Notes under the pieces: model-generated
What the model was told of the DNA's origin: nothing
Seen by the model: only the letters and a program-made list of their open reading frames with translations
Databases searched by the model: none
Translations under genes and position numbers: made by a program
Part shown: one piece after another, positions 32,745-43,031 of the stretch
How the letters are laid out: every line of letters starts with the position of its first letter
Numbering within the stretch: the stretch's first letter is position 1
Source: Choristoneura fumiferana
Taxonomy: Eukaryota > Arthropoda > Insecta > Lepidoptera > Tortricidae
Direction: 5' to 3'
Assembly: GCF_025370935.1 (NCBI RefSeq)
Contig: NC_133478.1
Location: 15,293,280 to 15,357,279, forward strand
Length of the DNA: 64,000 nucleotides

Positions 32745-34039
32745 GTTGTTATACTGGTCATAACACACCCTGATGGCCATTCGGTTCCACCATGGAGCCG
32801 CAGCTTCATTTATGAGGCATACAAACAAAAACAGGTGGAGAGCTACTGCCACCCGCAATGAGTCGTTGTCCAAGGGTGTTCCCAAATAAGGAACAGGCAA
32901 AGCCTATAATGACGTTCGCGCTTTGACTTTTGATGCCGACTTCAGCCTGGCCAAACCCACCACAGTGGTTACACTCATAGGCCGTGCCAGAGCGTCCCTA
33001 GCCCCCTCGTCATCCCAAACTCATTGTATCTGCGGAGCCCCGTGCAGTGACGCCAGTCTTATTCGCCAGTGCATCATCCACATACGAAATGGTAACCTTT
33101 ATAAGATTTAAAAATTTAAGAGAAGGCCACCAACTCCATGTGCCGATCCGAGGAACGCTGGCAAGCCCACATCCGCCGCACGCCGCAAACCGAGACCACC
33201 GTTACATATGGGCAAGGACGCTTGGACTCATTGCTCATCCGCAAGGGATACGTTCAATACAGTCTCCTTTGTATCTCTCAAGTGTGACGTCAAAAGAAGA
33301 AGTTTTACCCGAACACAACCATTGGAGTGGTTTCCAAAAAATTTAGTTTATTTTTGGAACTGCGAAACACATTCGTAACAGAGTCAAGATGAGATGGGTA
33401 TTAATACTCTTCAAACGTTCCTGGGCGAGCAAAATAGACGCTTCCTGGTCTCTAGTGCACTAGAAATGGCCTCTTGGAAAATAGAAGAAAATCGCCGTAG
33501 ACAAGGTTAGAAGGAGAATGATAGACCTGGTGTAAAAAGGTACAGGGTGGGAATGTATTTTTTCACCTCGCCCAACAGAACATCCCTCTCGCCAGTATTG
33601 AACGCGTTCTTGAGATCCTACTTCAAGACGACACAGTCAGGATTTCCGGGTTCCGTGACGAAAGTGCGTGTTGTGGATCGCGACCTCACACCCCCTCAGT
33701 GTGCCAAAACCCAGCTGAAAATGAGCTGGTCGAATTCCGTCTAAGCTCACGGCTGACCCATTATGGAATGACCCTAGTGCTCGCACCACATCCTCCAAGT
33801 TTACCGGCAAGGCTTGAATCCGGCTCTCGAGGGTAAGTTAACGTGCGGGACGCGGGAGGATGCTTCGTACGCAAGAACACAAGCGTCTCAAGACCCGGAG
33901 GTGCTACCGAGTCATCTGACATTAACACGCGAACGGCCCCCCACACACCGGCCTCATATACTTTGGACTCGATAGTCTTAAGGACAGAATGCGACCTGGA
34001 GGAAGCCTGCCCGTCAATACTAAATTCAACCAAGTCCAA
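32745..34039 (-). pseudogene. LINE-C polyprotein pseudogene, minus-strand copy
   Basis: Read from 34039 downward: SDDSVAPPGLETLVFLRTKH and SRTLTYPREPD (pre-RT region, near 33840-33920); VAIHNTHFRHGT, then DLKNAFNTGERDVLLGEV (RT finger/palm region, 33660-33540) after a stop; FAACGGCGLASVPRIGTW (33190); GARDALARPM...SLWALPVPYLGTPLDN (33040-32860). Several stops and shifts; the RT catalytic YADD region was not found, so there are internal deletions as well. The C-terminus is cut off by a TATAAC-starting sequence at 32753. Confidence 0.75.
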
Positions 34040-35290
34040 TGTTCAAGTTTGGTCTCAGTTTGCGGCGTGTGGAGAATGTGGGTTTGCCAGTCTTCCTCAC
34101 ATCAGTACATGGAGTTATTATAGTGGCCTTTTCTCTTAAAATTAAAAATTCTCATGAAGATGGGGTTACCATTCCGTCTGTGCATGGTGCACTGGCGAGG
34201 TGGACGGCTCGACACCTAATAGCGTCGCTGCCTCGGGCTCCGCTGATATAACGAGTTTGGGATGTCGTGGGGGCTAGAGACGCTCTGGCACTTGTGGGTG
34301 GGTGTGCCACTAGAGTGTATTTAGCCAGGCTGAAGTCGGTATCAAAAATCAAAGCGGGAGCGTGGTTATGGGCTTTGCTTGCTCCTCATTTGGGAATACT
34401 TCTGGACAACGGCTCATTGTGGGTGGCAGTAGCTCTCCGCCTGGGCTGCGATGTTTGTGTGCCTCATAAATGCATCTGCGGCTCCATGGTGGAAGCAAAT
34501 GGCCATCAGGACTTAAGATGGTCGGTATAACAAATAACACATAATTTCACAATATTATGCTATAAGTATTAAGTATTTAGTAGTATAATGTGTAGATATA
34601 ATTTAGTTTTCTCTATGAATTGGAGTTGCAATTCTAACCTATCCTAGTTTTCAGGCAGTTTCGTTTCTTGATAGGGTCGCAGTTCTAACCTAACCTACTT
34701 TTTTGGCACAACACATTATTATAATAATAGTATTACGTATTCCAGATTATACCAATAATTCATTATACCCACTGAACGTTATATCGACCAATAATATATC
34801 TAAAGTTGTTATACCTAGCCACCGGTACGCACCCTGGCCATTTCACGCGATGAGTTCTCGGCGGTGTTCAGGAAAATTTCCGCGCCGCTACGCTCTCTTT
34901 GACATAATGAAGAGGGCTTTAATATCCGCCAACATCCTCTGCATTCTGGAGCCTCCGGTCCTCTGTCGAACCGACAGCAAAAGGCCAGATGGCTTAACTA
35001 TAGTGCCATGGCAGAACGGGAAGTGTTTGCTGTCGGACGTTACGTGCGTCAGTACTTTCGCCGCCTTGCACCTCAGCTGAACAACGGCGGTCAAAAAACG
35101 GGAGAATTATTCGGCTATTGTTTACATTCGGGAAGTGGGACGTCGAATTACAGGAAGGGGCTCTCACGCCCGCGCGGGTTCGTACCCTGGTGCAAAGATT
35201 GTCTATCGCCATTCAACGTTGTAAAGCGGCCAGTTTGATGGCTACCTTTGCGCCAGGGACAACTCGAGGGGGCCTACTGGACTAAACTTA
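34040..35290 (+). pseudogene. LINE-C polyprotein pseudogene, plus-strand copy (3' half)
   Basis: Starts head-to-head with the minus copy: FAACGECGFASLPHISTW (34060), GARDALALVGG, AGAWLWALLAPHLGILLDNG, LRLGCDVCVPHKCICGSMVE (34480). Interrupted at 34523-34813, then RRYALFDIMKRALISAN, LEPPVLCRTDSKRPDGLTIV, PWQNGKCLLSDVTC (34900-35050), and after a shift GSYLAQRLSIAIQRGNAASL and a stop. The KRPDG...VPW...DxTC block is a hallmark of this family's C-terminus; a restriction-like nuclease role is only a guess. Confidence 0.75.
34523..34813. mobile_element. Insertion in the LINE-C plus copy
   Basis: AT-rich 291-bp non-coding segment that starts TATAACAAATAACACATAAT and ends ATATCTAAAGTTGTTATA, so its ends are roughly inverted. 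The end motif also stands at 32736-32753, where the minus LINE-C copy breaks off at the equivalent place. Confidence 0.45.
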
Positions 35291-35448
35291 AGCTATTTAT
35301 GTAACATTAATAAAAACAAATTAAAACTTCTTACTCTAAATTTCAAATAGGGCCGAACATCATCTTTATTTGATGCAAACAGAACCGTAGCGATCAAATT
35401 ATAATTTTTGAATTTTGAAATAGATTTACTATTGAGGTTGACTGGTAG

Positions 35449-35557
35449 AGAACCCTTAAAGGGATAAGTCTGCCTTTGCACAAGTATCTCAAAGTTTGTC
35501 AATTGTGTTGTGTTTCTTTTCTTTTGTACAATAAAGAGTTTACAGACATACATACTA
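35449..35557 (+). mobile_element. LINE 3' end, tail type T2
   Basis: AGAGAACCCTTAAAGGGATA, AGTCTGCCTTTGCAC, CTTTTGTACAATAAAGAGTT, then (ACATAC)-type tail. Follows about 170 bp after the end of LINE-C coding sequence. Whether T2 is LINE-C's own 3' UTR is not shown. Confidence 0.65.
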
Positions 35558-35723
35558 TTTTCTTTTATCCTTTGGCAACATAAAAAGAACTTTAAGTTTT
35601 AAGGAATAATACTCATTATAATTTATAAATTAAGCTATAAATCTTAAGAAAACATGATGTTTCTACATACCAAACATCGAATTGCAATGATATTATACTA
35701 CGTAGGTATATATACTAAACGCT

Positions 35724-35760
35724 TTGACCTTTATCGTGTATTAAACACGATAAAGGTCAA
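35724..35760. repeat. Perfect 16-bp hairpin
   Basis: TTGACCTTTATCGTGT, loop ATTAA, ACACGATAAAGGTCAA. No mismatch in the stem. Confidence 0.8.
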
Positions 35761-35829
35761 TGGTCATGACTAATTTCACCAAATCTATAATATTTCGTGA
35801 AGTTTTTTTGGTAATCCTATTTGAATTGT

Positions 35830-36284
35830 ATGCTTTTGTATATGTTAAAATGGCTAAAATGCCAAACGTATGTTTTAGTTTTTAAGAACAAATAGCTAAA
35901 TTCTTATAAATGAATTCTTATCAATACAACCAAACGACTAAAGGTATATAAAACTTCAACTCAAGGAGGGCATAATTACTAAAGTGACAAAGGTATGTTC
36001 TTTTTTTTTGCACAAAATACTAAACGTCCAACATTTGTAAACTAGAAAAATGGCAAAAGACTGAACGACAGTAAATCTTAAAATGGCAAAAAGGTAACTA
36101 TACTAAAATGAAAATAATGAAAGTGATGCTGCATTAAGTGATTTGCTTCCCAAATTTAAGCGTTTTTTGAAAGACTAAAGCGCCAAAAAAAAGTTAAATT
36201 TTGCTCCAATCACTTTGAAACCTAGACAGTTTGATGCAGAAAAATTCGCTGATTCTGGTGATATGCATAACTCATTTTAGCCCA
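35830..36284. repeat. Region of dispersed AAATGGCAAAA / CTAAA words
   Basis: Low-order repetition: AAATGGCTAAAATGCC, AAATGGCAAAAGACTG, AAATGGCAAAAAGG, AAAGACTAAAGCGCC. Looks like subterminal repeats of a DNA transposon and abuts the right 36-bp inverted repeat. Confidence 0.5.
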
Positions 36285-36320
36285 AAGTGTCGCTTTAGTA
36301 CTTTTGCCTGCCGAGCGACG
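36285..36320 (-). repeat. Right 36-bp terminal inverted repeat
   Basis: Exact reverse complement of 31168-31203. It borders a stretch (35830-36280) rich in AAATGGCAAA- and CTAAAG-like words. Confidence 0.85.
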
Positions 36321-36394
36321 ATAATATTCATTTAGTATAAAAACGGATTTCATATTATTACCGAGCATAAGCTTTAAATAATATAACATTCATT

Positions 36395-36515
36395 AGTGTT
36401 GCAGCAGCCGCTGAGTCGCGTTGCTCCGAAGACGAAGGGCTACGGATTAGCCCGAAACATGTCGAGCTAAACTCGATTTAAGACGTGAGTTATCCGGGTC
36501 ATTATATAAAATACA
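36395..36515 (+). repeat. Rep8 copy, longest
   Basis: GTGTTGCAGCAGCCGCTGAG, GGGCTACGGATTAGCCC (a small hairpin), GAAACATGTCGAGCTAAAC, TCGATTTAAGACGTGAGTTA and TCCGGGTCATTAT. Other copies at 51287-51395 and 58300-58372. Confidence 0.65.
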
Positions 36516-36561
36516 TTCATTAGTCATAACAACAATTGCTATAATGCTTATATTCAATAAT

Positions 36562-36648
36562 TTCATTTTGAGTATTCGGAGACCCATTTGCTCGTTTGCC
36601 ATCCAGTCAAATAAAAAAAAAAAAAAAAATAAAAAAAAAAAAACAACA
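36562..36648 (-). repeat. Rep2 5' end with poly(A)/poly(T) tract
   Basis: GGAGACCCATTTGCTCGTTT, GCCATCCAGTCAAATAAAA, then about 33 A-rich bases. On the minus strand this is the poly(T) leader plus TTGACTGGATGGCAAACGAG start of Rep2, cut at GTCTCC. Confidence 0.65.
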
Positions 36649-36649
36649 T

Positions 36650-37685
36650 TTAGAATAATGATTAGAGGGTGCCACGCATGGTGCATCATGCGTGCCAAAT
36701 GCAAAAAAAAAACATTTTGTTCGAGCGAGCGAAGCGAGCAAGCAAAACGGTTCGGAGCAGAAGCGACTCGGATAGGTTAGATTCAGAAGGCTAAGGCGGG
36801 AGCTACGCTCCGCTTCGCTTTTGATGTTAGGTTTTTTTTTAAGCAGCCCGGATAAAATTGCTTCACAAAATGATCTTTGCTGTTGGATTTTGCCAGGTGT
36901 TTAATACTTTTCGATCATTATCCTCAATGTCAGTATAAAAAATGTTTATTATGAACTTTGATTAATTATGCGGCATGGCTATTATACAGTACTTTAATAT
37001 GCATAAGACAATTATGCTAATTGACTAATATGATTTTAGAAATTCGGCAATTTGTTTATATGTATATTGTTTTTATACGTTCTCTATATTTCGACAGATT
37101 AAAATTCTGATATTTGTTTTATGAGAAATGAAACTTCGCACATCGTTCTTATGACAAACATTACACACCCATGAAAATTACTTAGGTAGATTCTCACAGT
37201 TAACTATTTTCACTCCTTTTAAGGCTATTTAAAATCTACCAGTTTTAATTTCAATTACATACATTAAAACATTATTTTTGATCAGATAATAAACAAAAAC
37301 TAAATTTGTTTAAGCAAAAAAAAAATAACAAACATACATACGCTTGAAAAACAAAATATAACATACCAGAGATAAGGTCATTTATATAGAACCTACAACG
37401 AACTTTGAATACCAATAAGATACTAACACTTTTTATGTTATCCTTGCTATTTAGTACCGTCAAGTAATTTTATCCAACTTTAGCTACTCAGTTTAACCGC
37501 TTCACTCAGAGTTTAGCTTAACAGATACGAGGTTTTGCTCAACTTCAAAACTTAACTCGTGAAAATGTAGTTAACAGAGAGTCGAGATTAAAACTCCACT
37601 ATATTAACATATCTCGCGATATATATTTATAAAGTTTCTTGGTGATTATTTTAAATATATCAATCATCTTAAACTTAAAAAGATT
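36650..37685. other. Intergenic, no gene recognised
   Basis: AT-rich; a short GAGCGAGCGAAGCGAGC patch near 36722. No supported gene. Confidence 0.5.
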
Positions 37686-37688
37686 TTC

Positions 37689-37870
37689 AAGCAGAGTAGT
37701 GTGGGTTCAAACCCGGACTCGTTGCACGCTATACGCCGATGCGAGCGGTCATACGAACCTATATTTTGTATTATTCAGTGGAATACAGCCATTTAAAAAT
37801 AATATTTACATATGTTTTATTGTGCCGAAACACCTCTGAGTTTTCAGATTCACTTGAAATTAACCACAAC
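37689..37870 (+). mobile_element. SINE-A, degenerate and split copy
   Basis: Head piece GTGTGGGTTCAAACCCGGAC, TCGTTGCA (box B) at about 37700-37727, then about 110 bp of unrelated sequence, then CACCTCTGAGTTTTCAGATT, CACTTGAAATTAACCAC, the SINE-A body. Confidence 0.5.
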
Positions 37871-38008
37871 TTTTTATATCAAAAATACAAACTAAGACAT
37901 GGATGTACAGAAAAACCAGAAAAAGAGACCAGCACTGGGAATCGAACCCAGGTCCTCAGCAATCCGTGCTGCGTGCTATAACCCCTACACCACCGCTGGA
38001 CAGGAGTC
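37866..38008 (-). mobile_element. SINE-B, tRNA-headed copy
   Basis: Minus strand: CCAGCGGTGGTGTAGGGGTT, ATAGCACGCAGCACGG, ACCTGGGTTCGATTCCCAGT (box A and box B of a tRNA-like head), then GGTCTCTTTTTCTGGTTTTT, CTGTACATCCATGTCTTAG. A cloverleaf-like promoter is recognisable, but the fused body shows it is a SINE. Confidence 0.7.
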
Positions 38009-38129
38009 TAGACGCAAATTTCTCCTATGCACACATATCTCAGGTTGCTTTTTTCTACTACGCTACTTAACCAGTAGCACTAGCGACATCTATGTTTCGC
38101 TCTCATCGAGAGACGTAACACTCTTTTAG

Positions 38130-38225
38130 AACTAACCGCTCACCCAGACAAGAGATGTCGTAAAAGTAACAAATTTGGAGTTGTATAAAAAAAATACAAA
38201 AAGACTCCAAAAAACCGATCATAAC
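38130..38225. repeat. SINE-B-associated segment
   Basis: GTCGTAAAAGTAACAAATTT, GGAGTTG...AATACAAAAAGACTCC matches 58196-58250 downstream of the other SINE-B body. The AATTTGGAGT / GACTCC words can pair. Confidence 0.45.
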
Positions 38226-38371
38226 AAGTTTTATCGTATAATTCATTGATAAGGACCTCTGCAATATAACGCTTGATACAATCAATCATAATTACATCAT
38301 GTTTCGATACCTGGAACTCTAAGATAAAATATTTAATTTTATTTCGATATTCCCATGGGATTGAGATTCAA

Positions 38372-38573
38372 TCTATAATATTATAAACGCGAAAGTGTGT
38401 GTGTTTGTATGTTTGTCCGTCTTCGTCGTTTGTATTTTTAGCATAGAGATGGTTTATAGGCCAGAGAGTGACATAGGCTACTTTTTATCCTGGAAAAATG
38501 CACAGTTCCCGAGAGAACAGCGCGCGATAACTGGATTCCACGCGGGCGAAGCCGCGGGCAAAAAGCTAGTTGT
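38372..38573 (-). repeat. Rep1 copy, uninterrupted
   Basis: ATAATATTATAAACGCGAAA, GTTTGTATGTTTGTCCGTC, GGCCAGAGAGTGACATAGGC, GAGAACAGCGCGCGATAAC, TGGATTCCACGCGGGCGAAG, GCAAAAAGCTAGTT. Best reference copy for the insertion at 27215-27455. Confidence 0.75.
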
Positions 38574-38579
38574 GTATAA

Positions 38580-39389
38580 TCCCAAACCTCAACCCCCTTA
38601 TTTAAAATTTAAAAATAAACGGGGTATCTGGCAGACGGACAGACAAACGTAGCCATAAAGATTATAGCGTTGTCACCCCTTGGGTAGACAGAGAACCCAA
38701 AAATCACGTGCCAAAAATACATCCCATGTCAGTCCATTTTGTTTTCCTTTTCCATACCCTTTTCGGATTTCTCCCTCCCCCTAATTCAGGTAGCTAGCTT
38801 TTATTTCCAATCTAATGAAAGCCTTAGATTCGCATTTCTTCGGTAAATGACGTGTGCAAATTCGTGAATCGTTTCCGGTCCCATTGTTTGTTATTCAACT
38901 AAATCGCTTATGATAAATGTATTGCGATCCTAATGGACAATGGCCCCTTTGCTTTGTGGCTTTGATTAATGAGACTTTTAAAAACCTAAATGGTGCACGC
39001 TACCCTTTCGCGGTGGAAAAATGTCGCTGACATAAAATTCCGTTATAATTATAGAATAAAAGTTATGATGTATGTTTAAGTTGTATGTAGGTCCCAGAAA
39101 ATAACAAGAGAAATACAAATTTCGTGCTAGCTCAAAACGCGAGCCATGTATTTATTTTTCTAGCTCAGCCTGTAACGAAGCAAATTGCTCAAAAAATTTG
39201 TTATTGCAAAGACGATGGTTCAAAAATGATCACGATAAAGACATTTTATGGTGAGTAGCGTAATCTACTAAAACCTGTGAAAACACAAAAAAGTGCGATT
39301 TAATAGTTTCTAATGGCTACTCATTTCTGCTGGAATTGCAGTTCTGACCTAACTGTAAAAAATTTAAATGAATAGAATTCTTACATGAA
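38580..39389. other. Intergenic, no gene recognised
   Basis: No supported feature. Confidence 0.5.
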
Positions 39390-39545
39390 GTCTTTTATAA
39401 AGGCCTTGTCGCCCGGTTGGTTGACGCTTCTGGGGGCCCAAGAGCTGGCGCGTACTTATCCCAGCGGATCTCACTTGCGGTCCAAAGGGGTAATGCGGCC
39501 AGCGTCATGGGTACAAACCTGCCACAGGCAGATCTTTTAGACGGG
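39390..39545 (+). pseudogene. LINE-C extreme 3' end
   Basis: RLVDASGGPRAGAYLSQRIS, LAVQRGNAASVMGTNLPQAD then a stop. In one open frame of about 45 codons, the cleanest copy of this C-terminus in the window; 5'-truncated. Confidence 0.75.
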
Positions 39546-39609
39546 ATTTTCTTTTTATAATTTCTATAATTATTGTTATAGTTACTTAAGATATCTTACA
39601 TTAGTTCTT

Positions 39610-40032
39610 TTTTATGTATATGTCGGCGGCCGATCGTAAAATCCGCTAAATCACGAAATTCCTAGGCGTATGACAACATCATTTTATGAATTGGCTAAGG
39701 GACATCCGCCATATCGTTCAAAACTTAACGTTTAACGACTTGCCTAGTGACGTTTAGGCAAATCATGAAATTCCTAGGCATATCATGAAATGCCGCCATT
39801 CCATGAGTTGACCACAATTAATTGATGTGGTCACAATTAATACTAACGACTCCTCGCTTCGCTCGTCGTAACTAAGTTTTTCTTTTTTTTGACATATCAC
39901 GATGTGCCCGGTATAGAGCTACGAATATCGATGAATGCGTTGCTCTAATCGATCTGCCGTATTGTTTCTCAGGCACATCGCGATATGCCTGGCTAACTTT
40001 TAGGCATATCATGAATGAATATCATGAAATGA
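39610..40032. repeat. Rep9, cluster of GGCATATCATGAAAT-type words
   Basis: AAATCACGAAATTCCTAGGC, AAATCATGAAATTCCTAGGC, GGCATATCATGAAATGCC, GACATATCACGATGTGCCC, GGCACATCGCGATATGCC, GGCATATCATGAATGAATA. The words are partly palindromic and occur at irregular intervals in both orientations around a CTCGCTTCGCTCG core. Confidence 0.6.
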
Positions 40033-40323
40033 AATATACAAAAAACATTTACGGGTTTCCAATACTAGCCAGAATTTATATTTCATGTAAACTTTGGCAC
40101 ACCCATGTACGAGTCCCGCGATGTTACATTGTAACATTGTATTAATATTAGCACTGACGGAAACATAATTAATCACCAAAATTGTTTGCGAGTTACTGGC
40201 ATTAAATATCAAACTATGAAAAAAACTCAAATGTGTGGAAATTTTACTAACGACTTTCTCTAGTCTGTCAGCCTTGTTTGCTGATGCTATAGAGGTGGAC
40301 GCTTAATACTCAGTAAATATACT

Positions 40324-41141
40324 TTAACCCTTTAACCAGGCGAAGGGATATATTGCTCCCACATCTTATATCGGTTACCGTAGTCAGGTTTTAACTCCAA
40401 ACCTTCTATAAAATATTTTGTCAATCCCTGAAAATAGTATTTTAAGATCTTCATTCACAACACGCTTCTTAATCGCGTAATATATCTTTGGCAGCCGTTT
40501 TAATTCACTTGAACTCTAATTTCAGTAAACTACGGAGAAATTCGAACACTTTCCTTAATTTCTATGACACAGAAGTACATAGGTCGAACATTTTTTATTT
40601 TATTTTGTAGATTTTGAGTCTTGAAAGGTAATGTAATCGTAAACATTGATAAATATTCATGCTTTATTGTGTACAACCAGAATTAGGATGTGGGTTAACA
40701 TTATCCCATGGCCTTATTAGAGTTTAACTGTGCGGGAGCTATTCTTCCCATGGCCCGGTAATTGGATTTAAACGGCTGCCAAAGATACATTATTGGATTT
40801 TTAAGCGTGCCATAAATGAAGATCATAAAATAATGTTTTCAGTGATTGATACAATGTTTCGTAGTAGATTTGGAGTTAAACCTTGACTATGATAACCGAT
40901 ATAAGATGTGGGAGGAATATATCGCTTCGCCTGATGAAGATATATTAAGACAAAATCCAGTATAACAGTTAAATACTTAGACAGGCGATGGGATAACCGT
41001 AACCCACATTTTTATTTCTGGTTTAAAGAACATCTCCGACTTTCGTAAATACAATTTTTACAAGGCGGACAATACGGTTGTAACAGTATTTAAAGTACGT
41101 ATGAAGACACGCTTGTTCTCAGGGGCCTGGTAAAGGGTTAA
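40324..41141. mobile_element. piggyBac-like non-autonomous element, copy 2
   Basis: TTAA at 40324-40327 and 41138-41141; left end CCCTTTAACCAGGC (one inserted A), right end GCCTGGTAAAGGG. Inside, 40337-40405 (GGCGAAGGGATATATTGCTC and on) is repeated inverted at about 40872-40932. Opposite in orientation to copy 1, with the same segments in mirrored order. Confidence 0.8.
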
Positions 41142-41144
41142 TTA

Positions 41145-42040
41145 GTAATCATTTTTAGCCTACATAAACAGTGCATATTCATCTTTCGGGACCGCTTGCG
41201 CCATTGTCGACCCCTTCGTCGCATGTCAAGATTGAGCTCAAGGTCGAGCCCATCGAATACAAAATATTCCCCTAGCACCAGAATGCGTGAAAACACCCAG
41301 CGATGTCACAAATAACACTAAGCCCACATCCGAGCGACTCATGAAATATTTCTCCTCGCGAATAAGTGATGTAAAAGCCTCTAGCGAGGCCTTCGTAACA
41401 TATTCCTTCAAAAGAGCTACTCGTAATAAAATAAGTATCTTTTAAAAATACAAGCTCAAGGCAACAGGTGGCGCTGTCAGAGGCAAGGAATGACTGCGGC
41501 CAGCTTCTTGTTCTATTGCGTATTCTGTGCACGCGCGAAAGTAACAAGCTCTGTTTAAAAAAGTTAATGGTGTGTTTGAAAACAAGCAAAAAAAACTCGT
41601 GAAAGCTTTACTGACAGTTTTTTTTACATAAACAGTTATACTTACTTCAACATCATCATCATATCAGCTGTAGAACGTCCACTACACTGTCCAGTACACT
41701 TGTTTGTAGTTAAATAGTTTTGGTACGCATTTTGCACCTTTAACATTATTAATTATACTCACAAAGACATTGGCATTGCTTTTGTTTTGCTTCACGAAGT
41801 AACGCCTGATTGACAACGCCATTGTTTGAGAAAAATGTGAAAGTATTTTAAAATATCACTTATCGTGTATTGTAAACCAATACCGTTCCATCCTTTACAT
41901 TCACCGACGAAACGTCGGATAAAACTTTTATTTTTGCATTTATACGATATCCGCATTCATAATTCTTCGTGCTGCAAAAAACAACGTTTTGTTCGCCAAA
42001 TATACGATTTTAAGGCCGTGAAATATTATGTGTGAACCTA
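41145..42040. other. Intergenic, no gene recognised
   Basis: 41652-41695 is an RTE-tail shred (CATCATCATCATATCAGCTG). 41795-41812 carries GAAGTAACGCCTGA, an end of the hairpin family at 9114-9217. The 105-codon open frame at 41272-41589 (minus) is not supported by any motif. Confidence 0.4.
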
Positions 42041-42045
42041 TTTTT

Positions 42046-42690
42046 AACCGACTTCAAAAAAAAGAGAACGTTATAAATTCGGTTGTATTTTTTATGTTTG
42101 TTAAATCAGAAGTGCGTCATTTATGAATCGAATTGATTTTTTTTTTCGTTTGTATAGGAATGCCTTTAATTAAATTAGGTCCCATAAGCACCAAATCAGG
42201 ATCTGATGATTGGATCCTAAGGAAATCGAGGGAGTTCCCTCGAAGAGTTCTTCAAATATTATAGGGACACTATGATAATTCGAATAACGTCACTTCTTTG
42301 AAAAAGCCCGTATCTCAAAAACAATATTTTTACTAAGTGAACTTTATGAACATAATTTCAAGAGTCAATTTTGCTGACGTATTGATTTGAGATACGAGTT
42401 TTTTTAAAGTAGTGTCGATATATTTAGTAGTAACGTGCATTTGCTTTTGAAAATCATCATTTGGTGAAGTGGAACTGATGAAGACCACATTTGACCAATG
42501 AAGCTACTACTCAAAAAACTTTTTAACAAAAAAATCCTTGACCTTAATCTAGGTAGGTACCAGTTTGAAGTCGGTGCCTCAGCACGAGCCAGGAGGAGTG
42601 GACCTATAGTCGTCTACCTGATGGGCTTCTATCACTCCTCCTGGCTGACTTCAAACTGGTACCTAGATTAAGGTCAAACAAAACAGGTAT
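42046..42690 (+). mobile_element. Rep5 copy 2 with 3' hairpin
   Basis: AACCGACTTCAAAAAAAAGAG, AATTCGGTTGTATTTTTTATG, GATTGGATCCTAAGGAAATC, GGAACTGATGAAGACC, then a hairpin 42536-42678 with ACCTTAATCTAGGTAGGTAC, CAGTTTGAAGTCGG pairing with TGACTTCAAACTGGTACCTA, GATTAAGGT. Shorter than copy 1. Confidence 0.75.
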
Positions 42691-42986
42691 TTTACTTTTT
42701 TTCCACCCTTGGGGTGTTTTTTTCCCAAATGTATATAATACCAACTTCAAGGTATACCCTATCTAATAAAAAAAGAATTATGAAAATCAGACTAATCTGT
42801 AAAAAGTTATGCCTGGTCATACAGTACAATCAGCGACTGAACAATCAATCATCCCCTGTGTTCCTACCCTTAGGGTAGGAATATTTTTTCCAAATTTAAA
42901 TGGGACCACTCCGGGGTATACGCTTTCTAATTAAAAAAGAATCATCAAAATCGGACTACTCTGTAAAAAGTTATGCGTGGTCATAC

Positions 42987-43025
<39 letters not shown>
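42987..43025. repeat. (AT)n microsatellite
   Basis: About 19 AT dinucleotides in an uninterrupted run. Confidence 0.9.

Positions 43026-43031
<6 letters not shown>

Larger units (their letters stand above)
31168..36320. mobile_element. Candidate 5.15-kb element bounded by 36-bp inverted repeats and ATAA
   Basis: 31168-31203 (CGTCGCTCGGCAGGCAAAAG, TACTAAAGCGACACTT) is the exact reverse complement of 36285-36320. ATAA immediately precedes the left end (31164-31167) and immediately follows the right (36321-36324), like a 4-bp target duplication. Each end also has an internal inverted GCGCTTTAGT or GTCGCTTTAGTA word about 150-200 bp in. The interior holds LINE-C pseudogenes, a MITE and unassigned DNA. 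No transposase was recognised. Alternative: two independent short repeats of one family that happen to face each other. Confidence 0.45.

Noticed and set aside
34152..34540. Open frames on the minus strand opposite the LINE-C plus copy
   Set aside because: Shadows of the plus-strand pseudogene. The family motifs read only on the plus strand here.
36395..36450. Possible hammerhead ribozyme near CGAAACATGTC in Rep8
   Set aside because: GAAAC and a GTC are present with a stem between, but the required CUGANGA segment is missing (CCGAAGACGAA instead) and stem II cannot close correctly.
41272..41589. 105-codon open frame, minus strand
   Set aside because: No recognisable domain and no splice context; adjacent sequence is repeat-rich.
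42987..43025. (AT)n run as a structural or regulatory element
   Set aside because: A plain dinucleotide microsatellite between repeats, with nothing to suggest function.
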